DNA of 64,000 nt from an uncultured Verrucomicrobiota bacterium (GCA_902580225.1 CACHJU010000005.1:1-64000), one strand, 5' to 3'; shown: positions 26,085 to 36,225, numbered from the stretch's first letter. Notes: generated from the sequence alone by a model not told the origin. Numbers and translations: made by a program.

Positions 26085-26927
26085 TTAAGACTCGATGCTC
26101 AAGGCTTTCACAACCTCTTTGTGGAAGATTTCGGAACCGACCCGAAATGGACAGGATTCCATTCTAGGAGAGAAGGATCGAAGAGGGAATACAGATTTAT
26201 TCAAAAAATGAAAGTTGGCACTAGCCCCTTCACAGATTGGATAACCGGCAGCACAATCCCAAGGCTTTGCCCGATATTCAAGACATCCATCTAATCGGCC
26301 AGTTGCCACATTGGCCAGACCAACAGCAGCGGAACCTGGGCAGCGAATTCGCCAAACACCCAGGGCCTCGGTGAGGGCATTTAAAGATTGGTGTGGGATG
26401 GGAAAGTGCATACAAAAGGTAAGTTTTTCGTTCACCAGTTCAGTAGAAGCTTTAACGGGATGGGTTCCTTCAATCGATCCAAAAAACTTACCTCCCTGTA
26501 AAAGATTGTCTCTCCCGTAATCGTAAATGAAACCATAAACGGGCATGCCATGTCGGAGTAGTCCGAGCGATATACAGCATTCAGGTACACCCACAGCATA
26601 ATTATTGGTGCCATCTACTGGGTCAAGAACCCAGCAGAATTCTGCGTTAGTGGAAATAGGTTCAGCCGTTTCCGAACCTTCCTCAGAACAGTAGTCATCA
26701 CTGGAAAATTCTTTTTGAAGTTGAAGGAATAGTTCATGGGAGATGGTTTCGTCAACGATAGTAACCCGGGTACCATCTTTTTTCCACCGACTGTCTGCGG
26801 CTCCGAAGTTAGCACGAAAGTATTCGACCTGATTGAGGACGGCATGATGTCCGGCAAGAATGCGATCCTGAAGAGCAGAGTCAGCCGCCGAGAGATTAGG
26901 GGTGTGATTGGTTAGGGAGCGATCCAT
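26085..26927 (-). CDS. inositol monophosphatase-family phosphatase
   Basis: 280 residues. The Mg-binding motif is 'LDPVDGTNNY' (~100-109), with an upstream acidic 'SEEGSE' and a later 'PWDCAAGYPICEGA', equivalent to the third metal site WDxAAG. The family dephosphorylates inositol phosphates, histidinol phosphate or 3'-phosphoadenosine phosphate; the substrate cannot be chosen from sequence alone. The start ATG overlaps the ispG stop by 16 bp, so it is the last gene of the isoprenoid/envelope operon. Confidence 0.88.
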   Translation of the reverse strand: MDRSLTNHTPNLSAADSALQDRILAGHHAVLNQVEYFRANFGAADSRWKKDGTRVTIVDETISHELFLQLQKEFSSDDYCSEEGSETAEPISTNAEFCWVLDPVDGTNNYAVGVPECCISLGLLRHGMPVYGFIYDYGRDNLLQGGKFFGSIEGTHPVKASTELVNEKLTFCMHFPIPHQSLNALTEALGVWRIRCPGSAAVGLANVATGRLDGCLEYRAKPWDCAAGYPICEGASANFHFLNKSVFPLRSFSPRMESCPFRVGSEIFHKEVVKALSIES

Positions 26928-28936
26928 TTATTTTCACTTTTAATTAGTTGAACGAGTTGATCAACGGCATCCCTTTCGGGAATTGCAGATTTGACCCGAT
27001 TTTTACTTACATAAAGATCAATTTTACCGGGTCCTGAACCGACATATCCAAAATCAGCATCTGCCATTTCTCCGGGTCCATTTACAATGCATCCCATCAC
27101 CGCAATTGTAATCCCCTTTAAATGTCCGGTTGCTTCCTTCACTTTTTGAGTAGTGCTTTGTAGATCAAACAAAGTTCTTCCACAACTGGGACAGGCAATA
27201 AATTCAGTTTTGGATATACGGGCTCGGGCACCTTGTAGAAGGTTGTAAGCTAGTGCCCGGTTTCGATTTAGATCTCCGGTGTCTTCAACAGAGATCATAT
27301 CTCCTATTCCATCACAGAGAAGGGAGCCTGATAGAATTGCAGAGTCGAGTAACTTAGCGGAAAAATAGTTTTCTTCGGGGAAGAACCTTGAGTCTTCATA
27401 ATTTCTTATCCAAATTGGGGAGTTTAGACCTAGCTGACCAATATACACAGCGAGTTCGCGGTATCCGGATACTGGTTGAATGCAGTCTTTATGATCGAGA
27501 GTAACGATTGTCTTACTTGAGGCATTCGCTAGTATGGTGGATATTTCTTCGTTTGAACCGCTGGGGTCTATTGATAAGACAGGCTGGTTCCCAGCTTCAT
27601 CACAAAGTGTAAGGAAGCGAGCTAGATCTGCTCCACTGCAAGTTGCTTTTGGACTATACCAGAGCAAGGGTACCAGTTTCGAACGGTTCGGTGGAATCGA
27701 GTCGTCGTCTGATTCCTCTCTCTGATCATCTATTAGTATAGTGTGTACCGCACCAAGCAGGGATGAACGAAGCAATGCCAAATTAGGAAGTTCTCTAGAG
27801 TGCTTCAGAGTAAGAATAAGTCCTTCTATGGGTGCGTCCTTTGAACTAACCTGAACTTGTGCAACGGTGCGAATAATTTCAGCAGTTTTAGATAATGTAA
27901 AGGAAGCATGGCTAAGAACAGCGGGTGGATGATTATCTCCGATTGATAGACCGGCAGCAGAAAGTTTTATTTCAAGACTTTCTCTTCGCTGAAAGGAGAA
28001 GAAATCAATTTCTTCCATGAGATCAATTCGATCTTTTTTTGGGGATACCCACCAATGCTCTGCTCGACTGGCAAGGTCTCGGGCAACGGGTATTTCAGCA
28101 ACTGGGTCTTCGGTCAAGGAAACTCGTACAGTATCCCCTAGACCGTCAAGAAGAAGAGAGCCTATTCCAATAGCACTTTTTATACGGGCGTCTTCACCGT
28201 CACCCGCTTCAGTCACTCCGAGATGGAGTGGGTAGTCCATATTTTCTTCCTTCATCAGCGAGACAACCAAACGATATGCTTCAATCATTACTTTCGGATT
28301 ACTCGATTTCATAGAGAGAACGAGGTCATGGAAATTATGGGAGCGAGCAATGCGAATAAATTCTAGGGCCGACTCAGCCATTCCCCGAGGCGAATCGCCA
28401 AATCGATTCATAATTCGGTCAGAAAGTGATCCATGGTTTGTTCCGATGCGCATGGAACGCCCAAGTTCTTTGCAGCGGAGAACTAATGGGGAAAAAGATT
28501 CGTGGAGTCGTTCGAGTTCATTTTGGTACTGAGAATCACTGTATTCGCGTATTTTGAATTTTTTACGGTCTGCGTAATTTCCGGGGTTGACCCTAACTTT
28601 TTCGACATATTTTGCAGCTTCCATTGCGGCTTGTGGAAGAAAATGAATATCGGCAACTAACGGAACATCAATTTTTGCAGAACGGATTTGTCGGGATATT
28701 TCCGCAAGGGCTTTTGCAGCCCGAACATTTGGGGCGGTAATACGAACAATCTCACAACCAGCTTCCGCAAGTTCAATTGTTTGTCTGACTGTTCCTTCAA
28801 TATCTAAAGTGTCAGTTGTGGTCATTGATTGGACTCTAACTGGATGATTACCTCCGGTTTCGACATATCCAATGCGTACGACTCTAGATGATCTACGAAT
28901 CGACTGAAAACGCGAGGCGCAGTATGAGGACGCCAT
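26912..28936 (-). CDS. ispG: 4-hydroxy-3-methylbut-2-enyl diphosphate synthase IspG, long form
   Basis: 674 residues, a MEP-pathway iron-sulfur enzyme. The N-terminal TIM barrel (~10-290) has 'RVGYVETGGNHPVRVQSMTTTD'-type text. The C-terminal ferredoxin-like domain (~575-670) has the cluster cysteines 'CPSCGR' and 'GCIVNGPGEMADADFGYVG'. The extra ~270-residue middle domain makes this the three-domain form known from plants, chlamydiae and related phyla, not the ~370-residue E. coli form. It lies 16 bp downstream of rseP in the operon. Confidence 0.93.
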   Translation of the reverse strand: MASSYCASRFQSIRRSSRVVRIGYVETGGNHPVRVQSMTTTDTLDIEGTVRQTIELAEAGCEIVRITAPNVRAAKALAEISRQIRSAKIDVPLVADIHFLPQAAMEAAKYVEKVRVNPGNYADRKKFKIREYSDSQYQNELERLHESFSPLVLRCKELGRSMRIGTNHGSLSDRIMNRFGDSPRGMAESALEFIRIARSHNFHDLVLSMKSSNPKVMIEAYRLVVSLMKEENMDYPLHLGVTEAGDGEDARIKSAIGIGSLLLDGLGDTVRVSLTEDPVAEIPVARDLASRAEHWWVSPKKDRIDLMEEIDFFSFQRRESLEIKLSAAGLSIGDNHPPAVLSHASFTLSKTAEIIRTVAQVQVSSKDAPIEGLILTLKHSRELPNLALLRSSLLGAVHTILIDDQREESDDDSIPPNRSKLVPLLWYSPKATCSGADLARFLTLCDEAGNQPVLSIDPSGSNEEISTILANASSKTIVTLDHKDCIQPVSGYRELAVYIGQLGLNSPIWIRNYEDSRFFPEENYFSAKLLDSAILSGSLLCDGIGDMISVEDTGDLNRNRALAYNLLQGARARISKTEFIACPSCGRTLFDLQSTTQKVKEATGHLKGITIAVMGCIVNGPGEMADADFGYVGSGPGKIDLYVSKNRVKSAIPERDAVDQLVQLIKSENKWIAP

Positions 28937-28952
28937 TTCTTAAATTAATCCT

Positions 28953-30425
28953 TTAAGGAAAAATTCGCTGAAAATCAAAAAAAGTGACATACAGCATGAA
29001 GGAAAAGAGTAGAACCACAAAAAGCATTTGTGATCGTTCAAGAAATGCCAAGGGAAGAGGTTTGCCCCGAAGTCTTTCAATAGTGGCAAAAACCATGTGT
29101 CCACCGTCCAAAACAGGTATTGGTAATAAGTTAAGAATGGCGAGGTTGACATTGATAAAGACAACAAACCAGAGGAGTCTTTTAAATCCAATGCTAGCAA
29201 AAATGCTCAAATTATTAACAATCCCGACTGGCCCGCTCATGTTGCGAAGTTTAACATCAGACTGAGGACTGACTAGACCGGTTAGAGTATGGTACATATC
29301 CTTAACCCGACTTACAATGAGAAGAAGAGGATTTGGATAAGTTGTAATCATCTTGAATTGGGGGCTAAATCCGATGAGTTTTCTTTTTACAGTATCTTCA
29401 CCTTGCTGCATTTCCTTTTCTACGGGTAAAAGGTGGTAGGTTTGTTCCAATCCACTTTCCCCTCCCTTGCGAACTGTGAGGGCGATTTCTTTATTATCAT
29501 CTAATTTCGTAAGATAATCTACAAGGTGGGAAAATGAAAAAATCTTTTTTTCATCCACGGAAACCAATTGATCTCCCTTCTCTAAACCTGCTTGTATAGC
29601 GGGCATATCTGGTTGAAGTTCATTGATAAAAAAAGTTTCCTTTGGTCCGATCCCAATAACGCGAATTTCTTCCGTGCCAAAAACTTCAGGAAACACCTCA
29701 ATATCCTTTCTCTCATTGCTTCGTAAAACGGTTAATCGTGAAAGACGTCGACCTTGGGCAGTTTTTAACTTGCCGGTTACGATTCGGCTCTGAACATCCA
29801 TAAAGTCTTCAACCGGGGCACCATCGACAGAAAGAACCTGATCGCCAGGAAGCAATCCTGCCTTTTTTGCTGGACTTGTGACGGTTTCACCCTGTTGTAC
29901 GATTGGATTCCAACGTTCGACTGTATCCGCGACATAACCAATTTTGGTGGTCAATTCTCCGTCTCTTCGTTCGTAACCAAAGAACCAAAGAACACTGGAA
30001 AGAGCGAAAGCGAGAAGGATATTAAAAACAGCCCCCATTACCGAGACGATCATTTTGTCTGCGTAGCTTATTTTGGGAGGGGTTTTGGGTTCTACACCCT
30101 CTTCTTTCTCATTGTCATCGTCTTCAATGTCATCCCATGCAGAAAGTCTGTTTTCTTCAGGTTGATCACTTTGTCCTTCAACTCGACCCATATCCGCCAG
30201 TTGGGGCAGGGCCACATAGCCGCCAAAAGGAAACATAGAAATTCGATATTCAACCCCATCTTTTTCCCAACCAAATATTTTTGGCCCAAATCCGATGGAA
30301 AATCTTTTGATAATAAGCCCACGTTGACGGGCAGCCAGAAAATGACCAAGTTCGTGTATAAAAATAGTGAAGCCTAGTGCAAGCAAGGCAACAAGAAGAA
30401 ACGCGAAGTCGTATAAAAATGACAT
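28953..30425 (-). CDS. rseP: site-2 zinc metalloprotease RseP (M50)
   Basis: 490 residues with four membrane segments. The zinc site is H24-E25-x-x-H28 ('HELGHF') in the first helix, and 'NLLPIPVLDGGH' in a C-terminal helix supplies the third ligand. Two PDZ domains lie between (~195-285 and ~290-370, 'AGLLPGDQVLSVDGAP', 'AGLEKGDQLVSVDE'). RseP cleaves anti-sigma factors and leftover signal peptides within the membrane. A Glu/Asp-rich insert near residues 85-115 precedes the second helix and is unusual. It sits between dxr and ispG. Confidence 0.93.
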   Translation of the reverse strand: MSFLYDFAFLLVALLALGFTIFIHELGHFLAARQRGLIIKRFSIGFGPKIFGWEKDGVEYRISMFPFGGYVALPQLADMGRVEGQSDQPEENRLSAWDDIEDDDNEKEEGVEPKTPPKISYADKMIVSVMGAVFNILLAFALSSVLWFFGYERRDGELTTKIGYVADTVERWNPIVQQGETVTSPAKKAGLLPGDQVLSVDGAPVEDFMDVQSRIVTGKLKTAQGRRLSRLTVLRSNERKDIEVFPEVFGTEEIRVIGIGPKETFFINELQPDMPAIQAGLEKGDQLVSVDEKKIFSFSHLVDYLTKLDDNKEIALTVRKGGESGLEQTYHLLPVEKEMQQGEDTVKRKLIGFSPQFKMITTYPNPLLLIVSRVKDMYHTLTGLVSPQSDVKLRNMSGPVGIVNNLSIFASIGFKRLLWFVVFINVNLAILNLLPIPVLDGGHMVFATIERLRGKPLPLAFLERSQMLFVVLLFSFMLYVTFFDFQRIFP

Positions 30426-30440
30426 AACTAAAATAAAGTG

Positions 30441-31595
30441 CTATCGAATATGATCGATTTCAATTGATGCAATTCTACGCGATTCTGCATCCAAAGAAAT
30501 TAATTCTTCAATTGATTCGGTTTTAATAAAATCTGATTTTTCCAAAGTGTCTTCAATTATGCGAGGAATATCAAGAAAGCCAATTCGATTCCGCAGAAAA
30601 GCATCTACAGCAATCTCATTGGCTGCATTGAAAACTAATGGAGCTGAATTGTCTTGTTCCATTGCATCCTTTGCCAAGCGTAGGCATGGGTATCTGTCGA
30701 GAGAAGGAGGAGAGAATGATAAATCGAGTGATTTAGAAAAGTCGAGAGAAGGTTCGATTCCCAGATGTCGTTCAGGAAATAGGATAGCATTTTGCATCGC
30801 AAAAGTCATAGATGGAGGAGTCATTTGAGCAAGGCAGCACCCATCCACAAAACGAACTATCGCATGAACAATACTTGGAGGATGGATTACAACTTCCAAT
30901 TGTTCTGGTTTAAGATCAAATAACCAACGTGCTTCTATGAGCTCAAGTCCTTTGTTAGCCATGGTAGCAGAATCAACGGTAATTTTTTTACCCATTGACC
31001 AGTTGGGATGACATAGAGCTTGTTTGATCGTAACTTGATCGAGTTGATTTATGGGTAAATTACGAAACGGACCTCCTGATGCGGTTAAAATGATTGATTC
31101 AATAGATCGTTGAGGCTGATTCTGAATGCATTGAAAAACCGCATTATGTTCACTATCAGCGGGAATAATGGTAGCCCCATATTTTTCTGCGGTACGGGTT
31201 ACTAATTTTCCTCCTACAACAAGTGATTCTTTATTTGCTAGGACAACATCTTTACCAGATTTAAGTGCTGCAAGCGTAGGCAAAAGTCCCACAGTTCCAA
31301 CCACAGCGATTACAATAATGTCGGCATCACCCAAGCAGGCCAGATCTTCTAAAGATTTCAGTCCCGTCCGAAGTTCAGTACAACTTGGGAAAGACAGATT
31401 TACTTTGGGTTCGCTTGTAAGGATGGCATGGGGAACTTGGAATTCATCTGCAATAGATGAAAGTTTTTCTGCCTGGGTGTGAGCTGAAATGCCAATAAGC
31501 TTAATTTTATCGGGATGTTTACGAATGACTTTTAATGTACTGTCACCAATGGAGCCAGTTGCACCTAGAAGTACCAGCTTCTTGGGAGAATTCAC
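30441..31595 (-). CDS. dxr: 1-deoxy-D-xylulose 5-phosphate reductoisomerase
   Basis: 384 residues, the second step of the MEP isoprenoid pathway. The N-terminal NADPH loop is 'LLGATGSIGDSTL'. The metal and substrate motifs are 'PADSEHNAVFQCI' and 'TASGGPFR', and the catalytic loop lies in 'HPNWSMGKKITVDSATMANKG'. Length is normal. The start is GTG 31595, overlapping the cdsA stop by 4 bp (GTGA), which points to coupled translation. Confidence 0.95.
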   Translation of the reverse strand: MNSPKKLVLLGATGSIGDSTLKVIRKHPDKIKLIGISAHTQAEKLSSIADEFQVPHAILTSEPKVNLSFPSCTELRTGLKSLEDLACLGDADIIVIAVVGTVGLLPTLAALKSGKDVVLANKESLVVGGKLVTRTAEKYGATIIPADSEHNAVFQCIQNQPQRSIESIILTASGGPFRNLPINQLDQVTIKQALCHPNWSMGKKITVDSATMANKGLELIEARWLFDLKPEQLEVVIHPPSIVHAIVRFVDGCCLAQMTPPSMTFAMQNAILFPERHLGIEPSLDFSKSLDLSFSPPSLDRYPCLRLAKDAMEQDNSAPLVFNAANEIAVDAFLRNRIGFLDIPRIIEDTLEKSDFIKTESIEELISLDAESRRIASIEIDHIR

Positions 31596-32452
31596 TTTTG
31601 CAAAAAGAATAGAATGAAGTAACCCGTGGGAGCAGCAAGAATCAGACTGTCAGTTAGATCGAAAAGACCGCCTATGCCCGGTATGGCTCCACCCGAATCT
31701 TTCATGGATGCAAGTCTTTTGAGTACCGAGGCGATTAGATCTCCAATCACTGCACTTAGAGCTAGACCTAATCCCCAAACTGCTCCTTGAGCAGGAGAAA
31801 AAATCCAATCCCCAAAAAAAACAATTTCAGTTAATTTTTCCTGGAAAATCCAGGGGAGCAGAGCGCCCATACCCGCTGAAGCAGCAAAACCTCCAAGTAA
31901 ACCTTCAATAGTTTTACCTGGACTAATGGAAGGTGCCATTTTTGTTCTTCCTATTGCTTTACCAATAAGCAAAGCACCTATGTCACTAAATTTAGCAACA
32001 ATCACAATCCAGAGGGCAAAAAAGAGTCCAAACCCCATAAAACAGTTTCCGCTCTCGCTGCCTCCTATTTGTAGGATCCTTACGAAGTATTGTAGAAGAA
32101 AAGAAACAAAAAGAAGCCCAAAGAATGTAGGCATAAGTCTTTTTATATACATTCCTCTTTGAGCCTGCGGGAATAGAACACAGGCAGCTGATGAAAAAAG
32201 AGCACCGATCGCAAGCACATCAACTCCATAACCTTCAAAATAGAAGGATATTGGAATTAAGCATCCTCCTGTAATGAGCCCCGATAATCGATTTGCTGCG
32301 TAACCCAAGCGTCCCAGAATAGTGTAAACTTCAAACAGGGTCAGAGTCGCACAAAAATTTAGAATCCACATGGCCCCAGTCTCCTTCAGCGAGTATACTA
32401 CTAATGCAATAAGTCCCCAAAGAAGAATGGTTGAGAAAGAGCGTAAGATCAT
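31592..32452 (-). CDS. cdsA: phosphatidate cytidylyltransferase
   Basis: 286 residues with about seven membrane helices. It makes CDP-diacylglycerol for phospholipid synthesis. Family marks are 'SPGKTIEGLLGGF' and the C-terminal signature 'SVLKRLASMKDSG...PGIGGLFDLTDS'. In this signature the usual His and Arg of PGHGGxxDR are Ile and Leu, a variation to keep in mind. It overlaps uppS by ATGA at 32449-32452. Confidence 0.9.
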   Translation of the reverse strand: MILRSFSTILLWGLIALVVYSLKETGAMWILNFCATLTLFEVYTILGRLGYAANRLSGLITGGCLIPISFYFEGYGVDVLAIGALFSSAACVLFPQAQRGMYIKRLMPTFFGLLFVSFLLQYFVRILQIGGSESGNCFMGFGLFFALWIVIVAKFSDIGALLIGKAIGRTKMAPSISPGKTIEGLLGGFAASAGMGALLPWIFQEKLTEIVFFGDWIFSPAQGAVWGLGLALSAVIGDLIASVLKRLASMKDSGGAIPGIGGLFDLTDSLILAAPTGYFILFFLQK

Positions 32453-33225
32453 AATTTTTGGTTGGGCATGAAGGACTGGGCAATGCTGGACAGTTGGTCA
32501 CTCGTTTGTCCAAATCTACGTTCTCTCTGAATATAATTCTGTAATGCCTCAATAAATGCATCGCGGTTAAAATCAGGCCAATGAAGAGGTGATACAAAAA
32601 TTTCTGCATAGGCAGCCTGTAATAAAAGAAAATTACTCAGACGAAACTCTCCGGAAGTACGAATGATAAGATCTGGATCCGGTAGCTCACTTGTTTCCAA
32701 ATAATTTGAGAAACTCGACCAGTTTAAATGTTTAGGGCTTTCTCCAGATTCGAAAATTTTCTGGGCATAGGTATTTATCCCATTTAGAACTTCCTGTCTG
32801 CTACCATAATTTAAAGCAAGAGTTAAGTTCCAATCAGAATTATGTTTTGTTTTTTCGATTGTTTCCTCGACAATTTTTCGGGCAAATTCGGGTAACCCAG
32901 ATAAATCGCCAATAGCCCTTAAACGAATGCCATCTTTTAACATACTTTCGAGTTCAAGTTTTAAAAATTCTTCCAATAAATGCATTAAACCTGATTTCTC
33001 TTTATCGGGTCTAGTTTGATTTTCAGTACTGAAGGCATAGAGAGTAATATATTGCACGCCTACCTCACGGGCAGTATTGACTATACTTCTAACATTCTTT
33101 ACTCCATTTCGATGGCCAAATATTCGCGGTTTTCCTCGTGAACGAGCCCAGCGACCATTGCCATCCATTATTATTGCAACATGGTTTGGAAGTTTTTCGC
33201 GTTCTTGTTCAGAAAAAGTATTCAT
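32449..33225 (-). CDS. uppS: undecaprenyl diphosphate synthase (isoprenyl transferase)
   Basis: 258 residues, a cis-prenyltransferase that makes the C55 carrier for peptidoglycan. The catalytic Asp is D21 in 'IMDGNGRWA', followed by 'GHRNGVKNVR', 'LYAFSTEN' and, near the end, 'DLIIRTSGEFRLSNFLL', the conserved region V. It is the first gene of the minus-strand operon uppS-cdsA-dxr-rseP-ispG-IMPase, and divergent from phhB with 72 bp between. Confidence 0.95.
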   Translation of the reverse strand: MNTFSEQEREKLPNHVAIIMDGNGRWARSRGKPRIFGHRNGVKNVRSIVNTAREVGVQYITLYAFSTENQTRPDKEKSGLMHLLEEFLKLELESMLKDGIRLRAIGDLSGLPEFARKIVEETIEKTKHNSDWNLTLALNYGSRQEVLNGINTYAQKIFESGESPKHLNWSSFSNYLETSELPDPDLIIRTSGEFRLSNFLLLQAAYAEIFVSPLHWPDFNRDAFIEALQNYIQRERRFGQTSDQLSSIAQSFMPNQKL

Positions 33226-33297
33226 TTATTATATTTTATTATTTCAACGAGTTCAGGACCAATTGACAACGAGGAAAGCATATTCTAATTCCAAGAT

Positions 33298-33582
33298 ATG
33301 AAAAAAAACTTATCTGAAATCACAATTATTAAGAAAGTCGCTCAGTTGTCGGGATGGACATTTGAAAAAAACAGTCTAAGAAAATCTTATGTTTTTAAGG
33401 ATTTTCGTGAGGCGATCACATTTATTTTACGGATTTCATATGAAGCTGAAGAATTGAATCATCACCCGGAGATTTTTAATTGCTTCAATCGAGTGGAAAT
33501 CATTCTAAATACTCATGAAGCTGGTAATAAGGTAACCCAGAGAGATTTTGATCTCGCAAAAGCAATGGATTCAATTTCTTAG
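33298..33582 (+). CDS. phhB: pterin-4-alpha-carbinolamine dehydratase
   Basis: 94 residues of the DCoH/PhhB family. The signature 'EELNHHPEIFNCFNRVEIILNTHEAGNKVTQRD' has the paired His of the active site ('NHHPE'). It recycles the oxidised pterin made by aromatic amino acid hydroxylases; in bacteria without a hydroxylase it may serve in other pterin steps. Length is normal. The gene downstream starts 73 bp later. Confidence 0.92.
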   Translation: MKKNLSEITIIKKVAQLSGWTFEKNSLRKSYVFKDFREAITFILRISYEAEELNHHPEIFNCFNRVEIILNTHEAGNKVTQRDFDLAKAMDSIS

Positions 33583-33655
33583 GTCGAATCAAGTTTCATC
33601 TTGGCAACATAGGATTCTTCTATGGGATAAAGATGGTGCCAGTTATTTTGATTAC

Positions 33656-36160
33656 ATGAATATGGTTAAGGATAAGAATAAAAGACCATTCAGGGTTTTA
33701 ATACCCTTATTGATTTCTCAAACTATTGGGGCTTTTAGCGATAATGGAATGAAAGCGATGCTGCCACTCATGGCTGCGATTCAATTTGGAAAAGAAAGTA
33801 TGGATCAGGTCAATCAAATGGTATCTCTCCTTTTAATTATTCCATTCGTTGTATTTGCTCCATGGGCAGGTTGGATTTCAGACCGTTTCTCGAAGAAAAA
33901 AGTGGTCAGTCATTTACTTCTCGGTCAGGTCTTTGGTTTAGGTTTACTCGCTTATGCTTTGTTTATTGAAAATTTAATGATGGCTGTAATTGGTTTTTTT
34001 CTTTTGGGCGTTCAATCCGCTTTTTTCTCTCCGGGAAAAAAAGGAATTTTAAAAGAGTTGGTCGGTTCTGAGCGTTTGGGAATGGCAGTGGGTTGGATGG
34101 AAATGTTGACTATGGTCGGGATTTTAGGCGGAGCTTTTCTTTCTGCCAGTTATTTTGACTTGCTGGCTCAGGTACACAGTGGTTGGAAAAGTGGCTTCAT
34201 ATTAGCGATGATCGCTATGGGGTTGACCATTTTTTCTTGGCTTTTATTTATTCCTACTCCGAAAACTAAGGCACCCCGAGCAGACCCTTTTCATCCAAGA
34301 GTTTTATGGAGTCACTGGTTTGATTTAAAGGAGCTTTGGAAAGATAGGGGGCTTCGAGGTGCCGCAATCGGAGATGCCTGGTTCTGGTCTGTGGGCAGTT
34401 TTTTTTATCTCATTTTGGTAAAATTATCAGGCGAGGTGGTTGAGGGTGAGATCGGGATGGGTGGGTTATATGGTTACTGGTTTTTTTTGTTAGGCCTTGG
34501 CATTATGACCGGGAGTTTATTTGTGGCCTATTTAAATCGTGGACGGGTTGAGTTAGGCTTAACTCCAATTGGAGCTGTTTTGCTTCCTTTGGCCTTATTA
34601 CTTTTGTATTTTGTAAATCCTTTTGATGATTTATTTCAATACGGATGTGTGTTATTAGGATTTTCTGGTGGTCTGTTTGTAGTTCCACTAAACGGTTTTA
34701 TGCAGGACCAGGCACGAGAATCCGAGAGAGGTAGAGTTCTGGCAGCATCAAATTTACTGACTCAAATATCCAGTATAGGACTAATTCTTTTTCATGCTTT
34801 TCTTTCTTATTTAGGTTTTTCTGCGAAGCAGGAATTATTAATTATGTCCGTGCCAGCCTGTCTGGTGGCTTATCTTTCATTGAGATTTATTCTTGAGGAT
34901 TTTTTTCGTGCCTGGTTTCATATTTTACTGAGAGTTTTTTATCGAATTCGGATTGTAGGATTAGAGAATTTTCCTAATAAGCATGGTGTGGTTCTTGTCA
35001 GTAATCATTTGTCTTACGCAGACCCAGTTTTCATAGGTGCAGCCTTTCCTAGAAAGATAAGGTATTTAGCATATTCAGGATTAACTAATTCTTCTATCAT
35101 GCGTTTTGTTTTCAAGATTACTGATACAATAACCGTTTCCCCTCAACATTCGTTCGATTCTATGAAAAGCTGTGTTAGAAAGTTGAAGGAAGGGCTCCCA
35201 CTTTGCGTTTTTGCGGAGGGAGGCATTTCAAGAACTGGTTCTATTTTTCCTTTTAAACGGGGGGTACTATTATTGGCAAGGCAGGCAAAAGTTCCAATTG
35301 TCCCAGTACATATCGATGGAGTATGGGGTTCTGTTTTTAGCATGGAACGTGGAAAGTTTTTCTACAAAAGACCTTTACGATTTCCATATCGAATTTCAGT
35401 TCGGATTGGCACAGAAATCGATGCTGGATTGGTTGGTGCAGAAAATGTTCGAATTGAAGTTATGAACTTAGGGAGAGAGTCTTTTTCAGAACGGATTCCA
35501 AGCAGAGAAAAAGCTCAAGATCTTATTATTGAGTGTTTTAAGATCTCGCCCAACGATGATTTTATTTTTTTTGAAAACCAGCTTGTTTTTACAAGGGGAG
35601 AAATGGCTCAGTTTTTACAGGGTGAACAGGTGTTGAAGAATAAAGATTCTATTCCTAAAGAATGTGGAGACTGGATTACTGGAATGCTCTCTCTTTTCCA
35701 AGAGGTAAAAGGTTCAGCAAAGATTTGGTCATCCTTTGTTCGTATTACTGAAACCCACCTGTGGGATCAGGATGGTTTTAAGTTTGAAATAAACCAATAT
35801 TTAAATCCAAAATGGATTTTATGGGTTGCTTATATAGGCAAACGAAAGCTGTTGTTCAAAGATGGTTTTTTATCGGTTTTTAATTCAAAGAATATAGAAT
35901 CGGATCATCTTTCACTTGTTAATGCTTTGAGTACCGAAAGAAATGGTCTGGTATCAATAAATTTTAAATCTATTGCTGAATGTAAAGGCCAATTTGATGA
36001 GCTGGAACATGGATTTAAGAAAAATTCATTAGGACGGCTATTGCCCGGTTTTAGCTATTGTACGGATCCTGACTTTGGAATTATTGGCATAGATGGAGTA
36101 ATAGATCGACTCAGAAAAATTAAAGGTTTAGATAATGAGGGTTTCCTTGAGGTGAATTGA
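33656..36160 (+). CDS. MFS transporter-PlsC acyltransferase fusion with short acyl-ACP-synthetase-like tail
   Basis: 834 residues from ATG 33656; the frame opens at TTG 33548, but that would overlap phhB. Residues ~10-415 are a 12-helix MFS transporter like LplT. Residues ~425-600 are a PlsC acyltransferase, with H451-x4-D456 in 'NHLSYAD' and 'EGGISRTG'. Together they would import and re-acylate lysophospholipid. The final ~200 residues end with 'LGRLLPGFSYCTDPDFG' and 'DNEGFLEVN', which resemble the late part of the Aas AMP-binding domain, but the core YTSGTTG-type motif is absent. The third domain is shrunken or degenerate. Confidence 0.82.
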   Translation: MNMVKDKNKRPFRVLIPLLISQTIGAFSDNGMKAMLPLMAAIQFGKESMDQVNQMVSLLLIIPFVVFAPWAGWISDRFSKKKVVSHLLLGQVFGLGLLAYALFIENLMMAVIGFFLLGVQSAFFSPGKKGILKELVGSERLGMAVGWMEMLTMVGILGGAFLSASYFDLLAQVHSGWKSGFILAMIAMGLTIFSWLLFIPTPKTKAPRADPFHPRVLWSHWFDLKELWKDRGLRGAAIGDAWFWSVGSFFYLILVKLSGEVVEGEIGMGGLYGYWFFLLGLGIMTGSLFVAYLNRGRVELGLTPIGAVLLPLALLLLYFVNPFDDLFQYGCVLLGFSGGLFVVPLNGFMQDQARESERGRVLAASNLLTQISSIGLILFHAFLSYLGFSAKQELLIMSVPACLVAYLSLRFILEDFFRAWFHILLRVFYRIRIVGLENFPNKHGVVLVSNHLSYADPVFIGAAFPRKIRYLAYSGLTNSSIMRFVFKITDTITVSPQHSFDSMKSCVRKLKEGLPLCVFAEGGISRTGSIFPFKRGVLLLARQAKVPIVPVHIDGVWGSVFSMERGKFFYKRPLRFPYRISVRIGTEIDAGLVGAENVRIEVMNLGRESFSERIPSREKAQDLIIECFKISPNDDFIFFENQLVFTRGEMAQFLQGEQVLKNKDSIPKECGDWITGMLSLFQEVKGSAKIWSSFVRITETHLWDQDGFKFEINQYLNPKWILWVAYIGKRKLLFKDGFLSVFNSKNIESDHLSLVNALSTERNGLVSINFKSIAECKGQFDELEHGFKKNSLGRLLPGFSYCTDPDFGIIGIDGVIDRLRKIKGLDNEGFLEVN

Positions 36161-36225
36161 AAATTTCAATGCTTTCCCTGTTGCAAGGTTTCTGATAGAT
36201 TTTTCATATTTTCACCATTTTTGTA

